Source: Actinomycetota bacterium (GTDB lineage Bacteria > Actinomycetota > Actinomycetes > S36-B12). Taken from it: 33,381 nt of DNA. The notes beneath the pieces were generated by a model. The model saw nothing but the letters and a program-made list of their open reading frames with translations. It did not search any database and had not been told where the DNA came from. Position 1 is the first letter of the stretch, and the number at the start of each line of letters is the position of its first letter. Where the stretch lies: NCBI GenBank assembly GCA_029977425.1, contig JAPOKX010000005.1, forward strand, positions 1 to 33,381, in the 5' to 3' direction. Shown one piece after another: positions 1-8,289 of the stretch. The translations under genes were made by a program, and so were the position numbers.

Positions 1-1153
1 CGACCTGCCGGTGGTGCCGTCGCCCGGTGCGGATGCCCTGGTGGCCTTCACGTCCGGCGCGACCGGCCCCGCCAAGGGGGTGGTCTACACGCACGTTCGA
101 CTCGCCCATCTGCGCGATGCACTGCGCCGTGCGTACTCCATCGGGCCCGATGACGCACTGGTGGCAGCCTTCGCACCGTGGTCGGTGCTCGGTCCGGCAC
201 TGGGCATCGCGTCGGCCATCCCGGATATGGACCTCACCGATGCGAGCACCCTGAGCGCACGCGCACTCGCGGACGCCACGGAAGCTGTCGGCGGCACTCT
301 CGCGTGGGCGTCGCCGACGGCGGTGCGCGCCGTCGTCGACTCCGGCGACATCCTCGATACGCACGGACGTGCGGCCCTCGCACACCTGCGCCTGCTCCTG
401 GTGGCAGGAGCGCCGGTGCCCGTCGAGCTTCTCGAGCGCGCCTCGGCCCTGCTGCCTGCCGCGACCCTCGCGACGCCCTACGGCATGACCGAAGCGCTGC
501 CGCTCACGGAGGTCACCCTCGATGAGCTCCGGGCAGCGAGTGGTCGGGGAGTGCTGGTCGGGCGCGCGCTCGAGGGTGTCGACATCGCGATCGCGCCGCT
601 GGATGGCTCGGGCGTGCCCGAGGCCGAGATAGGACGCGACCCCGGCACCACCGGCGAGATCGTCGTGCGATGCGCGTGGATGCGCGACCGCTACGACCGC
701 CGATGGGCTACCCAGCATCGCGCTGACTCGCCACGCGGGTGGCACCGGACAGGCGACGTGGGTCACTTCGACGAGCAGGGCCGCCTGTGGGTCGAGGGCC
801 GCCTCGCGCATGTGCTCGTCACGGCAGACGGGCCCGTCACGCCGGTGGCGGCCGAGCTCGTCGCCCAGCGCGCGGCTCGCGTGCCGCTCGCCGCACTCGT
901 CGGCGTCGGCCCCGCAGGGGCGCAGGTTCCCGTCGTCGTGCTCCTTGCTCCCGGGCCTGCCTTGGGGCTCGCAGATGCTGATCTCACCTCGCGCGTGCGC
1001 GGGGCCGTGCGCGAGGCAACCGGACTCGAACTCGCTGCCGTGCTCACCATGCGCTCGCTGCCCGTGGATGTGCGTCACCGGTCGAAGGTCGATCGGATCC
1101 GCATCGCCCGCGAGGCGGCTGACTACCTCGCGGGGGAGCGCGGCGATGGCTGA
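1..1153 (+). CDS. oleC: AMP-dependent acyl-CoA ligase / OleC-like (or OleBC C-terminal part), truncated at left edge of window
   Basis: Reading frame open to the window edge (codons from nt 2); AMP-binding motif FTSGATGPAKGVVYTH; TPYGMTEALPLTEV; TGDVGHFDEQGRLWVEGR; adjacent OleD-like gene. Confidence 0.75.
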   Translation, partial: DLPVVPSPGADALVAFTSGATGPAKGVVYTHVRLAHLRDALRRAYSIGPDDALVAAFAPWSVLGPALGIASAIPDMDLTDASTLSARALADATEAVGGTLAWASPTAVRAVVDSGDILDTHGRAALAHLRLLLVAGAPVPVELLERASALLPAATLATPYGMTEALPLTEVTLDELRAASGRGVLVGRALEGVDIAIAPLDGSGVPEAEIGRDPGTTGEIVVRCAWMRDRYDRRWATQHRADSPRGWHRTGDVGHFDEQGRLWVEGRLAHVLVTADGPVTPVAAELVAQRAARVPLAALVGVGPAGAQVPVVVLLAPGPALGLADADLTSRVRGAVREATGLELAAVLTMRSLPVDVRHRSKVDRIRIAREAADYLAGERGDG

Positions 1154-2165
1154 GCGCGTCGCCGTCACCGGTGCCTCCGGTGTGGTCGGAGGAGCGGTCG
1201 CGCGCTCCTTGCTCGGGCGTGGCGACGAGGTGGTGGCCGTGCAGCGCGGGCCACTCCCCGCGGGACTCGCAGAACTCGGCGCGCGGTGTCACCGCGCTGA
1301 TGTGGCAGGCCCTGTCGACGCCCTCGTCGAGGCATTCACCGGATGCGCGGCGGTCGTGCATGCTGCCGCTCGCGTCGATATCACCGGCTCGTGGGAGGAG
1401 TACGAGCGCGTCAACGTCGTGGGCACCCGGCACGTCGTGGAGGCAGCCCGCCGCGCTGGCGTCGCGCGATTCGTGCTCGTCTCGTCCCCCTCGGTGGCGC
1501 ATGCGGGGCATCCGCTCATGGGCGCGGAAGCCGAGACGGCGGAACCGGAGCGCGCGCGCGGCCACTACTCGCGCAGCAAGGCCCTTGCCGAGAACGAGAC
1601 TCTCTCTATCGCAGGCGACCGCCTTGCTGTGACCGTGGTGCGCCCCCACCTGGTGTGGGGGCCTGGAGACACCCAGTTGACCGAACGCATCATCGACCGC
1701 GCGCGATCGGGGCGCCTCGTCACGATCGGATCCGGGGCCGCGCTCATCGACACGACGTACATCGACAATGCCGGCTCGGCGATCGCCGCGGCTGTCGATC
1801 GTGCGGCCCTGCCACAGGTGCGCGGTCGAGCGTTCGTGGTGTCCAACGGAGAGCCGCGCACGGTGAGCGAGATGCTCACGCGCATCGCCCAGGCGGCGGG
1901 GGCTCCCGGCCCCTCGCGGAGCGTGCCCTTCCCCGTGGCGCGCATGGGCGGACACGTGCTGGAGCGGCTGTGGGAGCGGACCGGGCGCGAGGGCGAGCCC
2001 CCGGTCACCGCGTTCCTCGCCGAGCAGCTGGCCACCGCCCACTGGTTCGACCAGCGTCGGACCCGCGAGGCTCTCGCGTGGGCACCAGAGGTGACCATCG
2101 ACGAGGGCCTCGTGCGACTGGCGGCGGCCTACGGCGGCGTGGCTCCCGGATCCGGGAGCTCCTGA
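1146..2165 (+). CDS. oleD: NAD-dependent epimerase/3beta-HSD family, OleD-like 2-alkyl-3-oxoalkanoate reductase
   Basis: TGASGVVG Rossmann motif; YSRSK (YxxxK) catalytic motif; VRPHLVWGPGDTQL and IDTTYIDNA typical of OleD/3beta-HSD; ATG overlaps end of OleC-like ORF. The 810 start in the track is too early. Confidence 0.75.
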   Translation: MAERVAVTGASGVVGGAVARSLLGRGDEVVAVQRGPLPAGLAELGARCHRADVAGPVDALVEAFTGCAAVVHAAARVDITGSWEEYERVNVVGTRHVVEAARRAGVARFVLVSSPSVAHAGHPLMGAEAETAEPERARGHYSRSKALAENETLSIAGDRLAVTVVRPHLVWGPGDTQLTERIIDRARSGRLVTIGSGAALIDTTYIDNAGSAIAAAVDRAALPQVRGRAFVVSNGEPRTVSEMLTRIAQAAGAPGPSRSVPFPVARMGGHVLERLWERTGREGEPPVTAFLAEQLATAHWFDQRRTREALAWAPEVTIDEGLVRLAAAYGGVAPGSGSS

Positions 2166-2177
2166 GGGCTATAAAGA

Positions 2178-2214
2178 GCGAGACCCCTGGAAGCATGAGT
2201 TCCAGGGGTCTCGC
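2178..2214 (+). terminator. Hairpin terminator after oleD-like gene
   Basis: Perfect 15-bp stem GCGAGACCCCTGGAA / TTCCAGGGGTCTCGC with 7-nt loop GCATGAG, 12 nt after the stop; no U-tract on + strand. Confidence 0.75.
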
Positions 2215-2500
2215 CATGGATCCTGCCTGCCGGTCCCGCGAGGGGAAGTCGGGGGCGTCGCCCCTTCTCCGTCGCACCCGTTGCCGGGGCGCCTCCGGTG
2301 CGGCTTGCGCCGCTTCAGCCGATCCCGAAGCCTTGGCCCGCCCCCGCGACACCGGGGTGGGGAGTTTCCTCCGATCTCACCTTGCGGCTCGATCTCCTCG
2401 TGCTCCGATCGCTCAGTTTCCCTCGCGACAGGACAGTTCTATTCCTCTCGCGCAAGCAGCGCAAGGGAGTGTCGGGACATTTTCGAGAAACTTGACTACC

Positions 2501-2520
2501 TCGAGTCACAGATGACTCGA
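2501..2520. promoter_or_regulatory. Candidate operator: perfect inverted repeat TCGAGTCA-CAGA-TGACTCGA
   Basis: 8-bp perfect arms, 4-nt spacer, in the noncoding region 63 bp upstream of the 2584 start. Confidence 0.4.
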
Positions 2521-2571
2521 TCGGTCACTTCTTCCACGGCAGTGCACGGGTCGCGTGTCGGCGAGAGACCG

Positions 2572-2577
2572 TACGCT
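2572..2577 (+). promoter_or_regulatory. -10 box TACGCT, 6 nt before ATG (leaderless promoter)
   Basis: TACGCT-CGGGTC-ATG; same layout at other genes in this window. Confidence 0.45.
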
Positions 2578-2583
2578 CGGGTC

Positions 2584-3507
2584 ATGGTCGCCGTCACCGC
2601 TGCTGGCACCGCCTCTGGAGCCCGGAGTCGCCGGCCCCACGGCAGCATCACCTACCTGCACGGGGTGGGTGGCGCGCGGGCCGCCTGGTGGCGCCCGCTC
2701 ACCCGAGCGCTTGGCGGACTCACCGTGGACTTCGTCGCCCCTGCCTACGACGATCTGCTCACGACTCCGGGTCGCGTCCATGCCCGGCGCGTCACCGGTG
2801 ACGCGACGGCAACGACTGAAGTCGCTCGCCGCGCGTACGTCGAGCGCCAGCGCCGACTCGCCGATCTCGTCGACGCTGTCGGGGAGTCCACCCGGATGGT
2901 CTGGCCCGCGGGACTGCCGCATCCCTCGTCGCTTGCCGATCGACTGCCTCTCGCCTCGATGCTGCGCGCGCCCGTGTTCGGCCTCGACCAGATGGGCCGC
3001 TACCTCGACGACGATGCTCGTCGTGCGGCAGTCATGCATCGGGCCGCACGCGCAATCCTCAGGGCGCCGCGTCCGCGAGTCGTCGTGGCCCACTCCCTGG
3101 GGTCAGTGGTCGCGTGGGATCTGCTGGCCGACCCCCGGATCGATGTCGATCTCCTCATCACCCTGGGCAGTCCGCTCGCGCACCCCGCCATCCAGGCATC
3201 CGCGGTGGCGTTTCCCTATCACCGCGTGGGCGCCTGGCTCAACGTCGTGCACCTGCTCGACCCCGTCCCCGCGGGACGCGGCCTGCGCGATGCCTTCCCC
3301 GCTGCATCCGATGCCTTCCTCTCGCCCCTGCCCGACCTGTCGGCGCCAGGCAGTGCCCTGTCGCGTGTGGCGGCAGCCGTCGCGGGGGCGGCAACCTCTC
3401 ACCTCGACTCGAGCTACCTTGCCTCGCGCACGGTGCTCGCTGCCGTGCGGGAGGCTATGCACGTGGCCACGGGACTCAGCGCTCCGATGCGACGGGCGGC
3501 ATCATGA
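2584..3507 (+). CDS. alpha/beta hydrolase (lipase-like)
   Basis: ITYLHGVGG oxyanion region; nucleophile elbow VVVAHSLGSVVAWDLL; ATG 2584 chosen over the 2281 ORF start because of the -10 box and start of homology-like sequence. Confidence 0.65.
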   Translation: MVAVTAAGTASGARSRRPHGSITYLHGVGGARAAWWRPLTRALGGLTVDFVAPAYDDLLTTPGRVHARRVTGDATATTEVARRAYVERQRRLADLVDAVGESTRMVWPAGLPHPSSLADRLPLASMLRAPVFGLDQMGRYLDDDARRAAVMHRAARAILRAPRPRVVVAHSLGSVVAWDLLADPRIDVDLLITLGSPLAHPAIQASAVAFPYHRVGAWLNVVHLLDPVPAGRGLRDAFPAASDAFLSPLPDLSAPGSALSRVAAAVAGAATSHLDSSYLASRTVLAAVREAMHVATGLSAPMRRAAS

Positions 3508-4538
3508 CGGCCTGGCGCACTTACGCCGATCCGCCGGAGTCGGACCCGAGCCTCAGTCGCTTCGAGCGCAAGGCGCGCGGGCGTGCGCGGCGCGACGACA
3601 TCGGCTTTGCCGATGCACTGCGCACGGCGGGCTCCGGGTACGTCGTGTGGATGTGCGCAGACGCACTCGACGCGGTGGTCGGCCCCGCCGGCGTCGTGCT
3701 CGATGCCGCTCACGTGGACGACTGCCTGCCCGGACCGTGGGAGAGCGATCTGCTCGACCTTGCTGCGCGCCAGGGCATGGGCGGTCGAGCGGCGGAGGCC
3801 ATGGCCGAGGCCTATCAGCGCGGCATCTCGGCCGTTGCAGCGGAACCCCTGCACGCTGCCCGAGCCGAGGCCCTGCGGCGATCCCGTGCGCTGGCCGATG
3901 CGGTCTCGCCGAACGCAGCACAGTCGACCGTGACGGCTGTGCGTCGGCTCGTCTCTCCAGGGGCGCGGCTGCGGCATGACCGCATCTCGTCATGGTGGGG
4001 AGGTGCGGTGGAATCGGCCAGCGACCTCGGCGCGGAGATGGCGCAGTACCGCGAGAGCCTCCCCGAGGCCGACGCCCGGCTGCTCGCGCAGTACCGCGTC
4101 GCGGACGCCGTCGCGGGCGACGATGGCCGGCTGCTGGTGCTGCTCGCCCGAGGCTCGGATGGCGACGATGTCCTTCTTCTCGAGGCGGCATCTGCGGAGC
4201 CCTCGACGCGCGAGGTGTCCTTCGGGGCCTGGCGCGACGGCTCCGACGTGCAGCGCGTGCTCCTCGCGCGGGAGGCCGTGCCGCTCGTGCCGGCAGAGTT
4301 CGCCGGCTGGTCCACCAGCGCCGACGGTGCTGTCGCCCGGGTGTGGTCACGTGCACGGGCAGCGACGGCGCAACCTGACTTGGGCGGTCGACGTGCCCGT
4401 GCCCGACGCCTGGGTGCCGCGCTCGGGCTCCTGCACGCGGCCAACGGCGATGCCGCATCGCTCGCGGGCTACGTGGGGCACTCGCGCAAGTTCCCCGCTG
4501 CGGTCCGAGATGCGGTGCTCGCCGTCACCGCTGGCTAG
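3504..4538 (+). CDS. DUF2252-like protein, N-terminally short/divergent
   Basis: VVLDAAHVDDCLPGPWESDLLDLAAR resembles DUF2252 'FDINDFDETLPGPWEWDLKRLAAS'; C-terminal QRVLLAREA...ARRLGAALGLLHAA...YVGHSRKF; ATGA overlap with upstream CDS. Confidence 0.55.
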   Translation: MTAWRTYADPPESDPSLSRFERKARGRARRDDIGFADALRTAGSGYVVWMCADALDAVVGPAGVVLDAAHVDDCLPGPWESDLLDLAARQGMGGRAAEAMAEAYQRGISAVAAEPLHAARAEALRRSRALADAVSPNAAQSTVTAVRRLVSPGARLRHDRISSWWGGAVESASDLGAEMAQYRESLPEADARLLAQYRVADAVAGDDGRLLVLLARGSDGDDVLLLEAASAEPSTREVSFGAWRDGSDVQRVLLAREAVPLVPAEFAGWSTSADGAVARVWSRARAATAQPDLGGRRARARRLGAALGLLHAANGDAASLAGYVGHSRKFPAAVRDAVLAVTAG

Positions 4539-4563
4539 CAGAGCGAGCGCTCCTGCGCGTGGA

Positions 4564-5460
4564 CTAGCTGCGCGAGAGCACGAAGGCGTCCATGCCCCAG
4601 GCGATGGTGAGGTGGGCGACGACGCCGGCGAGGATCGAGCGCAGGCGCAGCGCGAGGTAGCCCAGGATGAGGCCCCCGATGAGGCTGGACACCGCCTCGG
4701 GCATCGGCTTGCCCAGATGCAGCAGGCAGTAGGCGAAGGCCATGACGGGCACCGCGTGGACGCCGAGCACGGGTTGGCCCGCGAAGACGAGGAAGCCTCG
4801 GAAGAAGAACTCGAGGGCAACGAAGGTAGCTCCGTAGGCCGCCTCGAAGAGCACCAGCGACCATCCGTCACCGCCGTAGAAGGGGTAGGTGTCGAGGAAG
4901 CGCTGGTCGGCGGAGGCCAGCCAGACGATCACGAGCGCGACGGGCGCGATGAGAGAGATGAGAGCAGCCTCGCTGCGTACGAACCGAGCGGAGAGCCCGT
5001 AGCTGCGGACGGACTGTCCCGCGATCCGCGCGTACGCCACGGGGACGAGTGCGTAGATCGCGAGGCTGCTGCCTGCCCACCAGAGCAGGTCCGCCAGCTC
5101 GCTCCCGAACGGCTTGCGCTGCGAGACGTAGAGCAGTACGGCGGGGGTTGTCCAGAGGAGTGCGAGATACAGGGCCTCGATGCCGTGCAGTCGCCCGCCC
5201 TCGGAGTGCGCCTGAAAGAGCGCGATGGCGGTGCCGGCGAGGGCTGGCAGGGCGAAGATCGCCAGGCCGACCGGCAGGCTCTCCTTGCGCCATTGCTCGA
5301 TGGGAACGACCTCGTAGGCCACCCACAGGCACGTGAGTGCCGCCGCGGCGAGGGTCACCATGACCAGAGCCGCTGGACCGCCGTACTCGCGGCGCACCCA
5401 CAGGGAGAGTAGAAGGGCCGCGGCGGACGCGATCGAGATCGTCTGCCAGGCCTCAAGCAT
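4564..5460 (-). CDS. CPBP (CAAX/Abi-type) family intramembrane metalloprotease
   Basis: Multiple hydrophobic helices; EFFFRGFL motif; AFAYCLLHLGKPMPEAVSSLIGGLILGYLALR. Confidence 0.75.
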   Translation of the reverse strand: MLEAWQTISIASAAALLLSLWVRREYGGPAALVMVTLAAAALTCLWVAYEVVPIEQWRKESLPVGLAIFALPALAGTAIALFQAHSEGGRLHGIEALYLALLWTTPAVLLYVSQRKPFGSELADLLWWAGSSLAIYALVPVAYARIAGQSVRSYGLSARFVRSEAALISLIAPVALVIVWLASADQRFLDTYPFYGGDGWSLVLFEAAYGATFVALEFFFRGFLVFAGQPVLGVHAVPVMAFAYCLLHLGKPMPEAVSSLIGGLILGYLALRLRSILAGVVAHLTIAWGMDAFVLSRS

Positions 5461-5517
5461 TGGCCGACCCTACTCATCACGGTCACGGCGGGCCGGATCC
5501 ATCGCTAGCCTGCGCTC
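5461..5517. promoter_or_regulatory. Compact divergent leaderless promoter pair
   Basis: Minus -10 TAGGGT (complement of 5467-5472) 6 nt from ATG at 5460; plus -10 TAGCCT (5506-5511) 6 nt from GTG at 5518. Confidence 0.5.
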
Positions 5518-6468
5518 GTGACGAGTGACCGGACGGCCGTGCTCGACCGGCTGCTGCCCGGCATCCCGGGCGCAGATCGTCAGCGGCTCGCCCTGCTGCC
5601 CTGCCTCGACGGCACGACCGAGGTGACGGCGTTGCCCGGGGGAATCACGAACCGCAACTACAAGGCGGTGACCCCGCGCGGCACCTTCGTGGTGCGCCTG
5701 TCTGACGAGGAGTCCTCCCTCCTCGCCATCGACCGCGTCCACGAGCATCGCAACTCGCTCGCCGCCGCCTACTCGGGCGCGGGTGCGCCGGTCATCGACT
5801 TCGTCCCGGGAGCGGGGGTGCTCGTGGTGGGCTTCCTCGAGGGCCGGACGTGGGTGGAGGAGGACGTGCGCCGACCGGACAACTTCGCGCGCATCGCCGA
5901 GGCCTGTCGACGCCTCCATGCCGGGCCGCGATTCGTCGCGGAATTCAACATGTTCGACATCCAGGCGCGCTATCTCGCGGTATGCCGCGAACGCGGGTTT
6001 CGATTGCCCGCCCGCTACGAGGAGTTCCTGCCGATGGTCGAGCGCATCCGGCGAGCCATGGCGGTGCTGCCCGAGGAGACGGTGCCGTGCAACAACGACC
6101 TCCTCGCACGCAACTTCATCGACGCGGGGGACCGGCTCTGGCTCATCGACTACGAGTACTCCGGCAACAACGAGGCGAGTTTCGAGATCGGCAACATCTG
6201 GAGCGAGTCCACCCTGCCCCTCGAGTACCTCGAGCCTCTCGTCACCAGCTACTGGGGGCGGCACGACCCGGCGAAGGTCGCTCGAGCGCGCCTCTGGGGG
6301 CTCGTGGGTCAGTACGGATGGATGCTCTGGGCGTCGATCCAGTCCTCCGTGAGCCCCATCGACTTCGACTTCTGGGAATGGGGGATGGAGAAGTACGAGC
6401 GCGCGGTGGCCACCTTCGACAGCCCGGACCTCGGGGGCCTCCTGGACGATGCCGCGGGGAGGAACTAG
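5518..6468 (+). CDS. Choline/ethanolamine kinase-like phosphotransferase
   Basis: LPGGITNRNYKA; CNNDLLARNFID (HxDLxxxN-like catalytic loop); LIDYEYSGNNEASFEIGN (Mg-binding D). Confidence 0.75.
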   Translation: MTSDRTAVLDRLLPGIPGADRQRLALLPCLDGTTEVTALPGGITNRNYKAVTPRGTFVVRLSDEESSLLAIDRVHEHRNSLAAAYSGAGAPVIDFVPGAGVLVVGFLEGRTWVEEDVRRPDNFARIAEACRRLHAGPRFVAEFNMFDIQARYLAVCRERGFRLPARYEEFLPMVERIRRAMAVLPEETVPCNNDLLARNFIDAGDRLWLIDYEYSGNNEASFEIGNIWSESTLPLEYLEPLVTSYWGRHDPAKVARARLWGLVGQYGWMLWASIQSSVSPIDFDFWEWGMEKYERAVATFDSPDLGGLLDDAAGRN

Positions 6469-6574
6469 CGCGAATTGCGGCGTGTTGCTGCGGGATCGCG
6501 CCCGGCAGGAGCACACTTCCCCCCAACGCGGGTGGATTGGTCCGCCCCCCGACCGCGGTCGCTGGGAGGCCTCG

Positions 6575-8215
6575 GTGAGTGATACGACGAACCTCAATGC
6601 CGATGAGCAAAGGCTCGCAGAGCTCGGCTACAAGCAGGAACTCAGGCGAAACTGGAGTGGCTTCTCCAACTTCGCCATCTCCTTCTCGATCATCTCGATC
6701 CTGGCGGGTTGCTTCACGACATTCGGCCAGGCGTGGAACAACGGCGGCCCCATTGCCATCTCCATCGGCTGGCCGCTCATCTCGGTCTTCATCCTCATCA
6801 TCGGATTGACGATGTCCGAGCTGGTGTCGGCCTACCCCACGTCGGGCGGCATCTACTGGTGGGCGAGTGCGCTCGGCGGCCCGAAGGCCGGCTACTACAC
6901 AGGCTGGCTCAACCTCATCGGGCTGTGGGCCGTCATCGCCTCGGTGAGCTACGGCTGTGCCACGTTCTTCGACCTCACGCTGTCGACGTACAGCGAGTCA
7001 TGGGCGGCGGGCTACTCGCTACAGCGGGTGTTCCTCATCTTCATCGTCGTCCTCGCGCTCGTCTCGATCCTCAACATCTTCAGCGGCCACCTCATGGCCG
7101 TCCTCAACAACGTCTCCGTCTGGTGGCACGTCATCGGCGCAGCCGTCATCATCCTCATCCTCATCTTCCTGCCACCGAGCCACATGAGCGTGTCGGACGT
7201 CTTCACGATGAGGGTCAACAACAGTGCGGGCCTCGCCGGGGGCGAGACCAGCGGGTTGCTCTTCTGGTTCTACGTGCTGCCACTGGGCTTCCTGCTCACG
7301 CAGTACACGATCACGGGCTTCGACGCCTCGGCCCACCTCTCGGAGGAGACCCAGGGTGCGGCGGACTCCGCGGCGAAGGGCATCTGGCGGTCGATCTTCT
7401 ACTCGGCCATCGGCGGCTGGGTGCTGCTCCTCGCCTTCCTCTTCGCCGTGCAGGATCCCGATGCGGTCACGGCGGGCGGCGGTGGCGTCGCGGTCATCTT
7501 CAACCAGGCGCTGAGCGCGCAATGGGCGGGCACGGTGCTCCTCATCGCGACCGTGGGCCAGTTCTTCTGCTCGATGGCCTGCATGACGAGCTGCTCCCGC
7601 ATGATGTTCGCCTTCAGCCGCGATGGTGCGGTGCCCGGGGCGAGCCTGTGGGCCAAGCTGAGCAAGTCGCAGGTCCCCGCGAACGCCGTGCTTGCCACGG
7701 CCGTCATTGCCGTGCTCATCACCCTGCCGGCCCTGGTCGAGGTGAACATCGGCACGGCAGAGGCCCCGATCATCGTGCCCACGGCCTTCTACGCGGTGGT
7801 CTCCGTGGCGGTCATCGGCCTCTACCTCGCCTTCGCCATCCCCATCTACCTTCGCTGGAAGGCGGGCTCCCGCTTCAAGCAGGGGCCGTGGAACCTGGGC
7901 AACAAGTGGAAGTGGATGGCTCCGGTGGCGGTGATCGAGATCATCATCATCAGCGTCTACTTCATCCTGCCGACGACTCCCATGGGATGGCCGGGCAATG
8001 CGGACTTCTCGTGGAAGTTCGTCAACTACGCCCCCATCCTCACCATCGGCGCGCTCATCCTCCTGTGGATCGCGTGGCACGTCTCGGCGAAGAAGTGGTT
8101 CACGGGGCCCAAGCGCACCATCGATCTGCCACCGGGCGTCTCATCCGCGGACGAGATCGCGCTCGAGCACCATCATGAGGGCTACCTCACCGGAGAGCAC
8201 GACAAGAAGGAGTAG
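6575..8215 (+). CDS. APC superfamily amino acid/amine permease
   Basis: Multiple TM segments; SELVSAYPTSGGIYWWASALGG; TITGFDASAHLSEET motif; GTG start 5 nt after GGGAGG Shine-Dalgarno. Confidence 0.85.
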   Translation: MSDTTNLNADEQRLAELGYKQELRRNWSGFSNFAISFSIISILAGCFTTFGQAWNNGGPIAISIGWPLISVFILIIGLTMSELVSAYPTSGGIYWWASALGGPKAGYYTGWLNLIGLWAVIASVSYGCATFFDLTLSTYSESWAAGYSLQRVFLIFIVVLALVSILNIFSGHLMAVLNNVSVWWHVIGAAVIILILIFLPPSHMSVSDVFTMRVNNSAGLAGGETSGLLFWFYVLPLGFLLTQYTITGFDASAHLSEETQGAADSAAKGIWRSIFYSAIGGWVLLLAFLFAVQDPDAVTAGGGGVAVIFNQALSAQWAGTVLLIATVGQFFCSMACMTSCSRMMFAFSRDGAVPGASLWAKLSKSQVPANAVLATAVIAVLITLPALVEVNIGTAEAPIIVPTAFYAVVSVAVIGLYLAFAIPIYLRWKAGSRFKQGPWNLGNKWKWMAPVAVIEIIIISVYFILPTTPMGWPGNADFSWKFVNYAPILTIGALILLWIAWHVSAKKWFTGPKRTIDLPPGVSSADEIALEHHHEGYLTGEHDKKE

Positions 8216-8229
8216 GGCGCCATCATCCG

Positions 8230-8260
8230 CTGGGGGGTCCGGGTTGCCCGGGCCCCCCAG
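8230..8260. terminator. Bidirectional hairpin between convergent genes
   Basis: 14-bp stem CTGGGGGGTCCGGG / CCCGGGCCCCCCAG (one G-U wobble), TTG loop, between the + permease stop (8215) and the minus CDS stop (8290). Confidence 0.75.
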
Positions 8261-8289
8261 TGCTCTGCGGGGGCACGGACGCCCGGCTC

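Noticed and set aside
2501-2520. Inverted repeat considered as a LexA/SOS box
   Set aside because: Does not match the actinobacterial/Gram-positive CGAAC-N4-GTTCG pattern.
3976-5412. 478-aa plus-strand ORF spanning the DUF2252-like and CPBP genes
   Set aside because: Crosses two well-supported genes on opposite strands with low-complexity E/G/R-rich sequence.
6550-6561. 12-bp palindrome CGACCGCGGTCG just upstream of the APC permease Shine-Dalgarno
   Set aside because: Short and expected by chance in a GC-rich genome; kept only as a weak note.
6709-8178. 489-aa +1-frame ORF inside the APC permease
   Set aside because: His/Arg/Pro-rich frame-shifted shadow of a transmembrane protein; no start signal or family motif.
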